Part shown: positions 7,544 to 17,744 of the stretch, one piece after another
Layout of the letters: every line of letters begins with the position of its first letter
How positions within the stretch are numbered: the first letter of the stretch is position 1
Origin: CAVQCJ01 sp963711005
GTDB lineage: Bacteria > Actinomycetota > Actinomycetes > Prado026
DNA length: 64,000 nt
NCBI GenBank assembly: GCA_963711005.1
Contig: CAVQCJ010000006.1
Location: 496,001 to 560,000 of the forward strand
Reading direction: 5' to 3'
The notes under the pieces: generated by a model
The model's input: only the letters and a program-made list of their open reading frames with translations
What the model was told of the DNA's origin: nothing
Databases searched by the model: none
Translations under genes and position numbers: made by a program

Positions 7544-7975
7544 TCACGGCTCCGATGCGTACACGACGGCGTGTGCGCCGTCGATGCGGACGACCTCGAC
7601 CGGGGTGCCCGGCTCGAGGACCACGGACGGGTCGAAGGTCCGCGCGGACCAGACCTCTCCCCCGATCTTGACCCTGCCGTCGCGCCCGTCGACGCGGTCG
7701 AGCACGAACCCGCCGGCACCGACCAGGGCGGCCGTCCCGGTCCGGGTCTCGCCCGGCTGGTGCAGGTGCCGCAGGGCGATCGGTCGGACCACGAGGAGCA
7801 TGAGGACCGACACCGTCGCCGCCACCAGCGACTGGATGAGCAGCGAGCCGGTCGCCAGGGCAGTGATCCCGCCTGCGAGGGAGCCGACGGCCAGCATGAT
7901 GAAGACGAGGTTGACCGACGTCATCTCGACGAGCGCGAGGAGCAGCGCCGCGAGCAACCACCAGTACCAGGCCAC
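7544..7975 (-). CDS. NfeD family membrane protein
   Basis: A 143-residue short NfeD protein. Hydrophobic segments lie at about 3-24 (WYWWLLAALLLALVEMTSV), 25-45 (VFIMLAVGSLAGGITALA) and 48-67. They are followed by an OB-fold domain from about 85 (VGAGGFVLDRVDGRDGRVKI, GEVWSARTF, PGTPVEVVRIDGAHAVVY). This is the short, protease-less NfeD that partners stomatin-like proteins. GTG 7975 is the first codon after a TAGAAT -10 element with 6 nt between, so the operon mRNA appears leaderless. Confidence 0.9.
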   Translation of the reverse strand: MAWYWWLLAALLLALVEMTSVNLVFIMLAVGSLAGGITALATGSLLIQSLVAATVSVLMLLVVRPIALRHLHQPGETRTGTAALVGAGGFVLDRVDGRDGRVKIGGEVWSARTFDPSVVLEPGTPVEVVRIDGAHAVVYASEP

Positions 7976-7981
7976 GTCACC

Positions 7982-7987
7982 ATTCTA
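7982..7987 (-). promoter_or_regulatory. Putative -10 element (TAGAAT), leaderless, of the nfeD operon
   Basis: TAGAAT matches the TATAAT consensus at five of six bases and lies exactly 6 nt before GTG 7975. It is the strongest of the leaderless -10 candidates in the window. Confidence 0.55.
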
Positions 7988-8015
7988 AGTCGGGGGGGAC
8001 CCGAAGGAGCGTGCC

Positions 8016-8807
8016 TCAGCCCACCAGTCTCGCCGCGTGACGGCCAGCTCTGGCGTCGAGCTGCAAGGGCAGCCCGAAGGTGTCCGACAGCGTCGACGCG
8101 GTGAGGGCCTCGTCGATAGGTCCGGCAGCCACGACCGCACCGGCGCGCAGCATCAGGACGTGCGTGAAGCCGGGCGGGATCTCCTCCACGTGGTGCGTGA
8201 CCAGGACCATCGCGGGGGCGTCGGGATCCTCGGCGAGGCCGGCCAACCGGTGCACGAGGTCCTCACGGCCGGCGAGGTCCAGGCCGGCAGCCGGCTCGTC
8301 CAGCAGCAGGAGCTCGGGGTCGGCCATCAGCGCCCGGGCGATCTGCACCCGTTTGCGCTCGCCCTCGGAGAGCGTCCCGAAAGTCCGCGCGGCGAGGTCG
8401 CCGGCGCCCAGCAGGCCGAGCAGGGTGAGGGCGCGCTGGGTGTCGACCCGGTCGTACTGCTCCCGCCACCGCCCGACGACCGCGTACGAAGCCGTGCGCA
8501 CGACGTCGACCACCCGCTCCTGGGCCGGCAGCCGCTCGGCCAGCGAGGCGCTGGTCAGTCCGATGCGGGGCCGCAGCTCGAAGACGTCCACGGCGCCCAA
8601 CCGCTCGCCGAGCACCCACGCCTCGCCGGTGCTCGGGTGCATCTGGGTGGCGGCGATCTGCAGCAGCGTGGTCTTGCCGGCGCCGTTCGGCCCGAGGACG
8701 ACCCAGCGCTCCCCCTCGTGCACGGCCCAGTCGACCCGGTCCAGCAACGTCGAGGTGCCGCGTACGACGGTGACCGCGCGAAGGTCCAGCACGTCGGCGG
8801 CAGCCAC
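8016..8807 (-). CDS. ABC transporter ATP-binding protein (orphan)
   Basis: A 263-residue ABC ATPase. Walker A is VLGPNGAGKTTLLQ (about 33-46), the signature is GTLSEGERKRVQIARAL (about 146-162; SEGE replaces SGGQ) and Walker B is PELLLLDEPAAGLD, followed by the H-loop VTHHVEEIPPG. There is no permease gene beside it. This solitary form is seen in other actinobacteria near serB. The SEGE signature resembles that of YlmA-like/molybdate-type cytosolic ATPases. A TAAGTT hexamer 6 nt before GTG 8807 supports the start. What it powers, if anything, is unknown. Confidence 0.85.
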   Translation of the reverse strand: MAAADVLDLRAVTVVRGTSTLLDRVDWAVHEGERWVVLGPNGAGKTTLLQIAATQMHPSTGEAWVLGERLGAVDVFELRPRIGLTSASLAERLPAQERVVDVVRTASYAVVGRWREQYDRVDTQRALTLLGLLGAGDLAARTFGTLSEGERKRVQIARALMADPELLLLDEPAAGLDLAGREDLVHRLAGLAEDPDAPAMVLVTHHVEEIPPGFTHVLMLRAGAVVAAGPIDEALTASTLSDTFGLPLQLDARAGRHAARLVG

Positions 8808-8813
8808 GCGACG

Positions 8814-8819
8814 AACTTA
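8814..8819 (-). promoter_or_regulatory. Putative -10 element (TAAGTT), leaderless
   Basis: TAAGTT on the minus strand ends 6 nt before GTG 8807. The divergent gene at 8881 has its own element at 8869-8874. Confidence 0.45.
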
Positions 8820-8868
8820 CCCGAGCGCGACCATCGGCCCGGAGCGTGATGTGGGGGCCCGGCCTGCC

Positions 8869-8874
8869 TAGGCT
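8869..8874 (+). promoter_or_regulatory. Putative -10 element (TAGGCT), leaderless
   Basis: TAGGCT ends 6 nt before GTG 8881, with no Shine-Dalgarno in between. Confidence 0.45.
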
Positions 8875-8880
8875 GGTGCG

Positions 8881-9675
8881 GTGCCGGTACCCAACCGATC
8901 AGCGCGACTCGTGGCGTGGTCCAACGCCGTAGCGCTCGGCCTGGCGTCGCCTGACCTGGCGGCCGCCGAGGTCTCCGGCAACGACCCGCCGCACCGCGTG
9001 GACGGGCTCCCCGGCGGCGACGGTCAGACCCTCCCCGTGCTGCTCGCCAAGGTGCGTCGGCACGCCGTCGCCACCGCCCGGCTCGTGCTGCCCGTACCCG
9101 GCGACCCGGTCGGCCTCCCCGGCCCGGGAGCCCTGGCCGGTGCCGCCCTCGCCGCTGGCGAGGTGGCGTTGCTGCCGGACGCGTTCGACCCGGCCACCGG
9201 CACTCCCGGCGGTTGGGGCCTGGTGCCGGCCGAAGAGACGGCCGGCGTCCGGTGGACCGCGTACGCCGTAGCCGCGCCGGTGTTGGCGGCGCAGACCACG
9301 GCGCTCGCCGACGCGGACCGCGGGCTGGCCGAGACGCTGCGCGAGGCGACGGCGCTGCTCGACCGGCTCGACGTCGCCAGCTGGGACGACCGCGACGCCG
9401 ACGGCATCGCAGCGCTGCGGTCCGGCCGGCTCGACGGTGACGGACTCGCGCCCGGCTACCCCGAGCGCGCGGTGTCGGTCCTGGTCCGGGCGCGCCGGGT
9501 GCGCACCATCGTGCGGCTCGCCTGCCGGGACGACGGTGCCGCGCTCACCGCTGCGGAGGCGTCTGCCCGGCTGGCCGCGCTGGAGCCCTTGGACCGGGCC
9601 GCCAGGCACGCCGAGATGGCCGCGTACAACGCGCTCGCCGACAGCGTCCACGACTCCGGTCGTGGCCCGCGGTGA
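8881..9675 (+). CDS. Conserved hypothetical protein coupled to serB
   Basis: A 264-residue soluble Ala-rich protein without a domain I recognise. It begins MPVPNRSARLVAWSNAVALG and is otherwise helical. The C-terminal half (SVLVRARRVRTIVRLACRDD, then TAAEASARLAALEPLDRAAR) could be a helical bundle. Its TGA overlaps the GTG of serB by four bases, so the two proteins are probably made together, and a role linked to serine biosynthesis or to SerB control is possible. Similar genes of unknown function sit before serB in other actinobacteria. The GTG start is fixed by the -10 element 6 nt upstream. Confidence 0.7.
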   Translation: MPVPNRSARLVAWSNAVALGLASPDLAAAEVSGNDPPHRVDGLPGGDGQTLPVLLAKVRRHAVATARLVLPVPGDPVGLPGPGALAGAALAAGEVALLPDAFDPATGTPGGWGLVPAEETAGVRWTAYAVAAPVLAAQTTALADADRGLAETLREATALLDRLDVASWDDRDADGIAALRSGRLDGDGLAPGYPERAVSVLVRARRVRTIVRLACRDDGAALTAAEASARLAALEPLDRAARHAEMAAYNALADSVHDSGRGPR

Positions 9676-10880
9676 CGACCCTCCTGGTCACGCTGTCCGG
9701 ACCGGACCGACCGGGCGTGACCTCGTCCCTGTTCGAGTCCCTGTCGGGGTTCGACGTCACGGTCCTGGACATGGAGCAGGTGGTCGTGCGCGGGACACTG
9801 GTGCTCGGCGTCCTGCTCGGCGGCCCGCAGGCGGCCGCGGCCGAGTCCGCCGTCAAGACGGTCGGCACCCGGCTCGGAATGACCGTGGCGACCAGCACCG
9901 GGGCGGACGACGTCGACCCGCGCCGGCTCGGCCGGCTGCACGTCACGTTGCTCGGCCGGCCGCTGCTGCCGGCCGCTGTCGCCGCCATCGCGGGGACGAT
10001 CGCGGGAACCGGCGCCAACATCGACCGGATCGTGCGGCTCTCGTCGTACCCGGTCACGACGATCGAGCTCGAGGTGAGCGGTGCGGACCCCGACCGGCTC
10101 CGGGTCGAGCTGGCGGCCGCCGCGGTCAGCCAGCACGTCGACGTGGCCGTCCAGCGCAGCGGGCTGAGCCGCCGGGCCAAGCGCCTGGTGGTCATGGACG
10201 TCGACTCGACGCTGATCCAGGACGAAGTGATCGAGCTCGTCGCCGAGGAGGCCGGCTGCCGGGACCAAGTCGCCGCGATCACCGCGGCGGCCATGCGCGG
10301 CGAGCTGGACTTCGAGACCTCGCTGCGAGCCAGGACCGCGTTGCTGGCCGGGCTGTCGGAGTCGGCGCTGCAGCGGGTCCGCGACCGCGTCCGGCTGGCG
10401 CCTGGCGCCCGCACGCTGGTGCGGACCCTGGGCCGGCTCGGGTACCGGACGGCGCTGGTCTCCGGCGGTTTCACCCAGGTGGTCGGGCCGCTGGCCGCGG
10501 AGCTCGGCATCGACTTCCTGGCCGCGAACACCCTCGAGGTCTCCGACGGGGTGCTCACCGGCGGACTGGTCGGCCCGGTGGTCGACCGCGCCGGCAAGGC
10601 CGCCGCCCTGACGCGGTTCGCCGCGCAGGCCGGTGTGCCGATGAGCCAGACGGTCGCGATCGGAGACGGCGCCAACGACCTCGACATGCTGCGGCTGGCC
10701 GGGCTGGGCATCGCCTTCAACGCCAAGCCGCTCGTCCGCGACGCGGCGGACGCGTCGGTCAACGTCCCGTACCTGGACACGATCCTGTACCTGCTCGGGA
10801 TCAGCCGGGACGAGATCGAGGAGGCGGATGCCGAGGCCGGCGTCGTGACCCCGTCGCCGCCGGTCACGCTGCAGCCCTGA
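9672..10880 (+). CDS. serB: Phosphoserine phosphatase with two ACT domains
   Basis: SerB removes phosphate from O-phosphoserine, the last step of serine biosynthesis. Residues about 1-80 and 95-165 are two ACT-type regulatory domains (TLLVTLSGPDRPGVTSSL; LHVTLLGRPLLPAAVAAIAG), so serine feedback is likely. The HAD phosphatase domain starts near 175 with VVMDVDSTLIQDEVIEL, whose first Asp is the nucleophile. It continues with motif 2 ALVSGGFTQVV and motif 3/4 AIGDGANDLDML. The length, 402 aa, is normal for the actinobacterial ACT-ACT-HAD form. GTG 9672 overlaps the previous gene. Its stop abuts the stop of the convergent phosphatase gene with no gap. Confidence 0.95.
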   Translation: MTTLLVTLSGPDRPGVTSSLFESLSGFDVTVLDMEQVVVRGTLVLGVLLGGPQAAAAESAVKTVGTRLGMTVATSTGADDVDPRRLGRLHVTLLGRPLLPAAVAAIAGTIAGTGANIDRIVRLSSYPVTTIELEVSGADPDRLRVELAAAAVSQHVDVAVQRSGLSRRAKRLVVMDVDSTLIQDEVIELVAEEAGCRDQVAAITAAAMRGELDFETSLRARTALLAGLSESALQRVRDRVRLAPGARTLVRTLGRLGYRTALVSGGFTQVVGPLAAELGIDFLAANTLEVSDGVLTGGLVGPVVDRAGKAAALTRFAAQAGVPMSQTVAIGDGANDLDMLRLAGLGIAFNAKPLVRDAADASVNVPYLDTILYLLGISRDEIEEADAEAGVVTPSPPVTLQP

Positions 10881-11402
10881 TCAACCCCTGGGGACCGCGA
10901 AGGACGACAGCACGCCACACCCAGGTGCCACCCCGGACCACGGCCGGTCCAGGTCCAGCACGGCCAGCGCCGACGTGGGGTACTTGGCGGCGGCCAGCGC
11001 GCGGGCGTCGTCCGACCCTCGTTTGGCCAGCGACAGCACCAGCTCCTGAACGCCCGGGTTGTGGCCGACGAGAAGCACGCAGCGCCGCTCCGGCGGGGTG
11101 TCCTGCAGCACCGCCAGCAGGTCCGCGAGACCGGCCTCGTACACCCGATCGTCGAACCGGATGTCCGGACGGCTCTTCGCCCCGAGCTCGGCGCCCAGGA
11201 TGTCCCAGGTCTCCCGGGTCCGGCGCGCCGGCGAGCACCACACGAGCTCCGGCAGGGTCTCCTCCTCGACCAGCCACCTTCCGGCGGCGGCGGCGTCGCG
11301 CATGCCTCGACGCCCCAGCGGGCGGTCCTGGTCCGCGACGCCGGCGGGCCAGTCGGACTTGGCGTGCCGCAGCACCACCAGCCGGCGTTCGGGTCCGCTC
11401 AT
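10881..11402 (-). CDS. SixA-type histidine phosphatase
   Basis: A 173-residue member of the histidine phosphatase (phosphoglycerate mutase-like) superfamily. The RHG-equivalent motif is LVVLRHAKSDWP with catalytic His near residue 14. The second His is in LLVGHNPGVQELV, and the basic pocket is RRTRETWDILG. SixA in E. coli dephosphorylates phosphohistidine domains; related actinobacterial proteins are often annotated only as histidine phosphatases. ATG 11402 was chosen because CATGAT lies 6 nt upstream. The longer frame starting at 11474 would overlap the fabI end and lacks conserved residues. Confidence 0.85.
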   Translation of the reverse strand: MSGPERRLVVLRHAKSDWPAGVADQDRPLGRRGMRDAAAAGRWLVEEETLPELVWCSPARRTRETWDILGAELGAKSRPDIRFDDRVYEAGLADLLAVLQDTPPERRCVLLVGHNPGVQELVLSLAKRGSDDARALAAAKYPTSALAVLDLDRPWSGVAPGCGVLSSFAVPRG

Positions 11403-11408
11403 CGACTC

Positions 11409-11414
11409 ATCATG
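11409..11414 (-). promoter_or_regulatory. Putative -10 element (CATGAT), leaderless
   Basis: Minus-strand CATGAT ends 6 nt before ATG 11402. It supports that start over the upstream one at 11474. Confidence 0.35.
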
Positions 11415-11448
11415 CCCCGACTCGTCGTTCCGGGCGCCCGGCCGCGCC

Positions 11449-12210
11449 TCATGCGCCCATCGCGTGGACGCCACCGTCCGAGTGCACGATCTCCCCGGTC
11501 GTGCGGGGGAACCAGTCCGACAGCAGCGCGACGCAGGCCCTAGCTGCGGGCTCGGGGTCGGACAGGTCCCACCCGATCGGCGCCCGGGTCGACCACACGG
11601 TCTCGAACGCCTCGAACCCCGGGATGGACTTGGCGGCCATGGTCTTGATCGGGCCGGCCGCCACCAGGTTCACCCGGATCCCCTTCGGCCCCAGATCGCG
11701 GGCGAGGTAGCGCGCGGTCGACTCGAACGCAGCCTTCGCAACGCCCATCCAGTCGTACTTCGGCCACGCCACCGTCGCGTCGAAGTCCAGACCGACGACC
11801 GACCCGCCCGGACCCATCAGCGGCAGCGCCGCCACCGCCAATGCCTTCAACGAGAACGCAGACACGTGCACGGCGGTCGCCACGTCGGACCACTGCGCGT
11901 TGAGGAAGTCGAAAGCGCCCTCCGGCGCGAAGCCGATCGAGTGCAGGACGCCGTCCAGGCCGTCGACGTGCTCGCGGACCCGCTCAGGCAGAGCGGCGAG
12001 GTGCTCCTCGTCGGTGACGTCCAGCTCGATCACCGGGGCGGGCTCGGGCAGCCGGCCGGAGATGCGCCGGGTCAGGCTCAGCGCGCGCCCGTACGAGGTC
12101 AGGACGACGGTGGCGCCTTCCTCCTGGGCGAGCCTGGCCACGTGGAAGGCGATCGAGGCGTCGGTCAGGACCCCGGTCACCAGCACCCGTTTGCCGTCGA
12201 GGATCCCCAT
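11449..12210 (-). CDS. fabI: Enoyl-ACP reductase (NADH), InhA/FabI type
   Basis: This enzyme reduces the trans-2 enoyl-ACP bond in the final step of each type II fatty acid synthesis cycle. The N-terminal GKRVLVTGVLTDASIAFHVA is the NADH site of the FabI/InhA group, with the spacing unlike classical SDRs. VLHSIGFAPEGAF and the active-site region YDWMGVAKAAFESTARYLAR carry the Tyr-x(n)-Lys pair, with the Tyr-Asp-Trp-Met-Gly-Val-Ala-Lys pattern characteristic of InhA. The C-terminal TGEIVHSDGGVHAMGA is typical. The length, 253 aa, is slightly short of InhA. It lies 16 bp behind fabG, as in the mycobacterial mabA-inhA pair, and would bind isoniazid- or triclosan-type inhibitors if InhA-like; sensitivity cannot be judged here. 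Confidence 0.93.
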   Translation of the reverse strand: MGILDGKRVLVTGVLTDASIAFHVARLAQEEGATVVLTSYGRALSLTRRISGRLPEPAPVIELDVTDEEHLAALPERVREHVDGLDGVLHSIGFAPEGAFDFLNAQWSDVATAVHVSAFSLKALAVAALPLMGPGGSVVGLDFDATVAWPKYDWMGVAKAAFESTARYLARDLGPKGIRVNLVAAGPIKTMAAKSIPGFEAFETVWSTRAPIGWDLSDPEPAARACVALLSDWFPRTTGEIVHSDGGVHAMGA

Positions 12211-12226
12211 CAGCGCTCCCTCACCA

Positions 12227-12931
12227 TCAGTGGCCCATGCCGAGTCCGCCGTCCACGGGGACCAGCGCCCCGGTCACGTACCCCGCCTCCTCCGAGGCCA
12301 GGAACTGCACGACCGCGGCCACCTCGGCCGGTTCCGCGTACCGCCCGAGCGGGATCTGCGCCCGGATCGCGGCCTTGCGCTCGTCGTCCAGCGCGGCCGT
12401 CATGTCGGTGTCGACGAACCCCGGCGCCACGACGTTCGCCGTGATCCCGCGCGAGCCGAGCTCGCGGGCCAGCGACCTCGCCAGCCCGACCAGGCCGGCC
12501 TTGGACGCGGCGTAGTTCGCCTGTCCAGCCGACCCGAGCATGCCGACCACCGAGGAGATGAAGACCAGCCGCCCGCGCCGCGCTCGCAGCATCCCCTTGG
12601 CGGCCCGCTTCGCCACTCGGAACGACCCGGTCAGGTTGGTGTCGAGCACCTCCGCCCAGTCCTCGGGCGACATCCGCAGCAGCAGGGTGTCCCGGGTGAT
12701 CCCGGCGTTCGCCACCAGCACCTCGACCGGGCCGTTGCGGGCCTCGACCTCGGTGAACGCGGCGTCGACCGAGGCGTCGTCGGTGACGTCGCAGCGGACC
12801 GCGAACAACCCCGCCGGTGCCTCGCCCGACCGGGACGTCACCGCGACCAGGTCGCCGGCATCCGCGAACGCCCTGGCCACGGCCAGCCCGATCCCCCGGT
12901 TCCCTCCGGTCACGAGCACGGACCTCGGCAC
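12227..12931 (-). CDS. fabG: 3-oxoacyl-ACP reductase
   Basis: This is the NADPH-dependent ketoreductase of type II fatty acid synthesis, acting two steps before the enoyl reductase. Classical SDR features are all present: RSVLVTGGNRGIGLAVARAF (TGxxxGIG), the VANAGITRD NNAG-type motif, catalytic Ser in VFISSVVGM, YAASKAG with Tyr-x3-Lys, and the closing TGALVPVDGGLGMGH. The length is 234 aa. GTG 12931 follows GAGGGACGACGC, a good ribosome-binding site. It begins the fabG-fabI unit and is divergent from the quinone oxidoreductase gene, 109 bp away. Confidence 0.94.
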   Translation of the reverse strand: MPRSVLVTGGNRGIGLAVARAFADAGDLVAVTSRSGEAPAGLFAVRCDVTDDASVDAAFTEVEARNGPVEVLVANAGITRDTLLLRMSPEDWAEVLDTNLTGSFRVAKRAAKGMLRARRGRLVFISSVVGMLGSAGQANYAASKAGLVGLARSLARELGSRGITANVVAPGFVDTDMTAALDDERKAAIRAQIPLGRYAEPAEVAAVVQFLASEEAGYVTGALVPVDGGLGMGH

Positions 12932-13028
12932 GCGTCGTCCCTCCGTTGGCGTCCGTTGTGGCGGCGACGCTAGCGGCTACCGGTGGGTAGGCCGCAACCC
13001 GCGGTACGCGCCGGCCGGCACGATTCCG

Positions 13029-13034
13029 TAGGGT
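13029..13034 (+). promoter_or_regulatory. Putative -10 element (TAGGGT), leaderless
   Basis: TAGGGT ends 6 nt before ATG 13041 and no Shine-Dalgarno intervenes. Confidence 0.45.
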
Positions 13035-13040
13035 CGGCCC

Positions 13041-13999
13041 ATGCGAGCCGTCCAGATCACCCGCTTCGGGGGCCCCGAGGTGCTGGAGCTGGTCGACCTG
13101 CCCGATCCGGTCCCGGCGGGAGAGCTGCAGCTGGTCGCGGTGGACGCCGCGGGGGTCAACTACGCGGACACCCACCAGACCGAGGACAGCTACCTGTCCA
13201 GACAGACCCTCCCGATGGTGCCGGGCGCCGAGGTCGTGGGCCGGACCGCGGACGGCCGACGGGTCCTCGCGGTCGCCGCCACCGGGGGGTACGCCGAGCT
13301 GGCTCTGGTCCACCCGGCCACGACCTACGACCTCCCGGACGCGGTCAGCGACGAGGCGGCGCTGGCCCTGCTCGTCCAGGGCGCCACCGCCTGGCACCTG
13401 CTGCGGACCAGCACCCACCTGGCTCCCGGCGAGTCGGTCGTCGTGCACGCGGGGGCCGGCGGGGTCGGGTCGCTCGCGGTCCAGCTGGCGAAGGCGTGGG
13501 GCGCCGGCCGCGTGATCGCGACCGCGTCGACGGCGGACAAGCGCGACCTCGCGCTCGAGCTCGGCGCCGACATCGCGATCAGCCCGGAGCCGGACGGTCT
13601 GCGGGACCGGATCCGCGAGGCGAACGGCGGCGCCACCGTCGACATCGTGCTGGAGATGACCGGCGGTCCGGTGTTCGACCAGAGCCTGGCCGCGCTGGCG
13701 CCGTTCGGGCGGCTGGCCACGTTCGGGATGGCGTCCCGGGTGACGCCCACTCCCGTCGAACCTGGCGCACTCATGGCCAAGTCGCGCGCGGTGGTCGGCT
13801 TCTGGCTGGTGCACTGCTTCAGCCGGCCCGAGCTGATGCGCGGGCCGCTCGCCGAGCTGTTCGCGATGGTGGCCGACAGCCGGCTCCGGGTCGTCTCCGC
13901 CGGTCACTACGCGCTGTCCGACGTCCGCCGCGCGCACGAGGACCTGCTCGCGCGACGGACTGTCGGCAAAGTCGTCCTCGATGTCGCGGGAGGCCGTTC

Positions 14000-14003
<4 letters not shown>
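13041..14003 (+). CDS. Quinone oxidoreductase-like MDR protein (zinc-independent)
   Basis: A 320-residue medium-chain dehydrogenase/reductase of the QOR group, which uses NADPH to reduce quinones or enones. MRAVQITRFGGPEVLELVDL is the typical opening. The Rossmann motif is VVVHAGAGGVGSLAVQLAKA (about 135-154; GxGGVG). The catalytic-zinc Cys and the structural four-Cys cluster are absent, as expected for QOR. AWHLLRTSTHLAPGESVVVH and RRAHEDLLARRTVGKVVLDV are family signatures. It overlaps the tldD start by four bases, so the genes are probably cotranscribed, although no functional link is obvious. Confidence 0.88.
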
Positions 14004-15576
<1,573 letters not shown>

Positions 15577-15580
<4 letters not shown>

Positions 15581-16977
15581 GCGCGGTTCCCCCGCAGGAT
15601 CTGGTGGAGCGGGCGCTCGCCGCTTCGCAGTCGGACGGCTGCCTCGTCATCGCGCACGAGACGAGCACGGTCAACCTGCGGTTCGCCGCGAACACCCTGA
15701 CCACCAACGGCGAGATGCGCGGCCGCTCGCTCACCGTGATCGCGACGGTCGACGGCGCCGAGGGCACGGCCAGCGGCGCGCTCTCCCGCAGCAACGTCAC
15801 CCTCGACGAGGTGCACGCCGTGGTGCGCGCCGCTGAGGACGCCGCGAGGGCGGCCGGTCCGGCGCAGGACGCGCGGCCCCTGGTGACGCCGGAAGACGCG
15901 CCGCCGTCGACGGGCTGGGACGATCCGGCCGAGGTCACGAGCAGCGCCGTGCTCGCCGGCTTCGCCCCGGCACTGGGCGAGGCGTTCGCGCAGGCCAGGG
16001 CCGACGGCGTGGAGCTGTTCGGCTTCGCCGAGCACGACCTCGCGACCAGCTACCTCGGGTCCTCGACCGGTCTCCGGCTGCGGCACGCACAGCCTGGCGG
16101 CCGGGCCGAGGTGACCGGCAAGTCCGAGGCCCGCAGCCGCTCAACGTACGTGGGCGAGTCCACCCGCGACTTCACCGACGTCGACGTCCCAGCCATGTAC
16201 GCGGAGGTCGGCCGCCGGCTGTCGTGGATGGAGCGCAGCGTCGAGCTGGCGCCGGGCCGCTACGACACGATCCTGCCGCCGACCGCCGTGGCGGACCTGA
16301 TGGTGGCGCTCTACTGGTCCGCCGGCGGCCGTTCGGCGCACGACGGGCGCACGGTCTTCAGCCGGCCGGGCGGGGGCACCCGGGTCGGCGAGCAGCTCGG
16401 CGGGGTCCCGGTCGAGCTGTACAGCGACCCGTTCGACGCGAGGGTGGCGTGCGAGCCGTACGTGCTGGCGGCGGCGTCCGGCTCGGACTCCTCGGTCTTC
16501 GACAACGGCCTGCCGCTGGGCCGCACCAGCTGGATCTCCGACGGGCGGCTGGAAGCGCTGCTGCAGACCCGCGCCAGCGCCGAGCTCACCGGGCTCCCGA
16601 TGACACCCGGGATCGACAACCTGCTCATGCAGGTGCCCGGCGGCAGCGGTGGCGTCGACGCGCTCGTCGCCGGCGTCCGCGGCCGGGCACTGCTGCTGAC
16701 CTGCCTGTGGTACATCCGCGACGTCGACCCGCAGACGCTGCTGCTGACCGGCCTCACGAGGGACGGCGTGCACGTCGTCGAGGACGGCGAGGTGATCGGC
16801 ACTGCGACGAACTTCCGGTTCAACGAGAGCCCGGTCGACCTGCTCGGGCGGATCACCACCGCGGGCGACGGCATCGCATGCCTGCCGCGGGAGTGGGGCG
16901 ACTACTTCCAGCGAGCCGTGATGCCGCCGCTGCTCGTGGCGGGCTTCAACATGTCCACGGTGAGCCCGGCCAGCTGA
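15577..16977 (+). CDS. tldE: TldE/PmbA family protein, partner of TldD
   Basis: The 466-residue partner subunit of the TldD/E protease. It shares the family fold but lacks the HExxxH zinc motif, so catalysis is expected in the TldD subunit. Recognisable parts are NLRFAANTLTTNGEMRGRSL near the N-terminus, RYDTILPPTAVADLMVALYW in the middle, and the C-terminal GTATNFRFNESPVDLLGRI. ATG 15577 overlaps the tldD stop (ATGA) and is preceded by GCAGGAGGGCGGGCG, a good ribosome-binding site. The tight coupling fits equimolar production. Confidence 0.9.
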
Positions 16978-16999
16978 GGCCGGCGCTCCTCGGCCCCGG

Positions 17000-17212
17000 T
17001 CAGGCGTCCTCGAGGCGGAAGCCGACCTTCATGCCGACCTGGACGTGCTCGACCTCGCCGTCGACGATCTGCCCGCGGATCTGGGTGACCTCGAACCAGT
17101 CCAGGTGGCGCAGGGTCTGGCCGGCCCGGGAGATCCCGTTGCGGATCGCCGCGTCGACCCCCTCGTCGCTCGTGCCGACGATCTCCGTCAGACGGTAGGT
17201 GCGGTTGCTCAC
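17000..17212 (-). CDS. Dodecin (flavin storage protein)
   Basis: A 70-residue dodecin, a dodecameric hollow sphere that binds FMN or riboflavin and protects the cell from free flavin. The single beta-alpha-beta-beta unit is clear: TYRLTEIVGTSDEGVDAAIR, then the LRHLDWFEVTQIRGQIVDGE strand pair with the Trp that stacks on the flavin and the Gln that contacts it, and the closing VEHVQVGMKVGFRLE. GTG 17212 follows GGAGCCACC. It faces the convergent tldE gene and is divergent from the DUF3099 gene. Confidence 0.93.
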   Translation of the reverse strand: MSNRTYRLTEIVGTSDEGVDAAIRNGISRAGQTLRHLDWFEVTQIRGQIVDGEVEHVQVGMKVGFRLEDA

Positions 17213-17286
17213 GGTGGCTCCTGGGCTGCTCGGTCCGGCCGGCGGGACGGGGACGGCACCGAGGTGCCACCCGCGTGCAGGCACCG

Positions 17287-17292
17287 TACCGT
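17287..17292 (+). promoter_or_regulatory. Putative -10 element (TACCGT), leaderless
   Basis: TACCGT ends 7 nt before ATG 17300 without a Shine-Dalgarno. Confidence 0.4.
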
Positions 17293-17299
17293 TGAGCCC

Positions 17300-17647
17300 A
17301 TGCGAGCGGCCCGGAGGTCGGAGCCGGTCTACCGGATCACGGGGGCCCAGACCTCGCTGTCCCAGGACCAGCGCGGCCGCACGCGGCGCTACCTGTGGTC
17401 GATGGGGATCCGGACCCTGTGCTTCCTCGGCGCGATCGTCGCGCACGGCCCGCTGCGCTGGGTCCTGGTCGTGCTCGCGCTGGTGCTGCCGTGGGTGTCG
17501 GTCATCGGCGCCAACGTCGGCCGCGAGCAGGACCGCGACGCGCCGCCGACCACCGTGCAGACCATCGACCGACCGGCCCTGGGCGGTGGCCGGCCGGGTC
17601 CCGACGCGGTCTCCGAAGGACCCGCGAACCAGGCTTCCGGACCCTGA
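17300..17647 (+). CDS. DUF3099 small membrane protein
   Basis: A 115-residue actinobacterial protein. The conserved core is PVYRITGAQTSLSQDQRGRT (about 10-29), followed by two membrane segments, GIRTLCFLGAIVAHG (about 36-50) and LRWVLVVLALVLPWVSVIGA (about 52-71), and a polar tail after VGREQDRDAPP. Members are found across the phylum, often near moaA or the dodecin gene, but no function is known. It ends before a region of strong hairpins that likely terminates transcription. Confidence 0.85.
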   Translation: MRAARRSEPVYRITGAQTSLSQDQRGRTRRYLWSMGIRTLCFLGAIVAHGPLRWVLVVLALVLPWVSVIGANVGREQDRDAPPTTVQTIDRPALGGGRPGPDAVSEGPANQASGP

Positions 17648-17712
17648 TTGCACGTTCAGTCACCTCGGCGTTTCGAACGGACTGGGCGCGCTCCCATGGC
17701 ATAATCCCCCGC

Positions 17713-17742
17713 TGACGCCGCGGTCCCCCGGTTGTGGCGTCA
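17713..17742. terminator. Hairpin 1 between convergent DUF3099 and moaA genes
   Basis: TGACGCC (17713-17719) pairs with GGCGTCA (17736-17742). The stem can be extended inward by several G-U pairs. It sits in the 160-bp gap between two convergent genes, where a bidirectional terminator is expected. Confidence 0.5.
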
Positions 17743-17744
17743 AC

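Noticed and set aside
10881..11474. Longer N-terminus for the SixA-type phosphatase starting at 11474
   Set aside because: It would overlap the fabI end by 26 bp and add non-conserved residues. The start at 11402 has a -10-like element 6 nt upstream.
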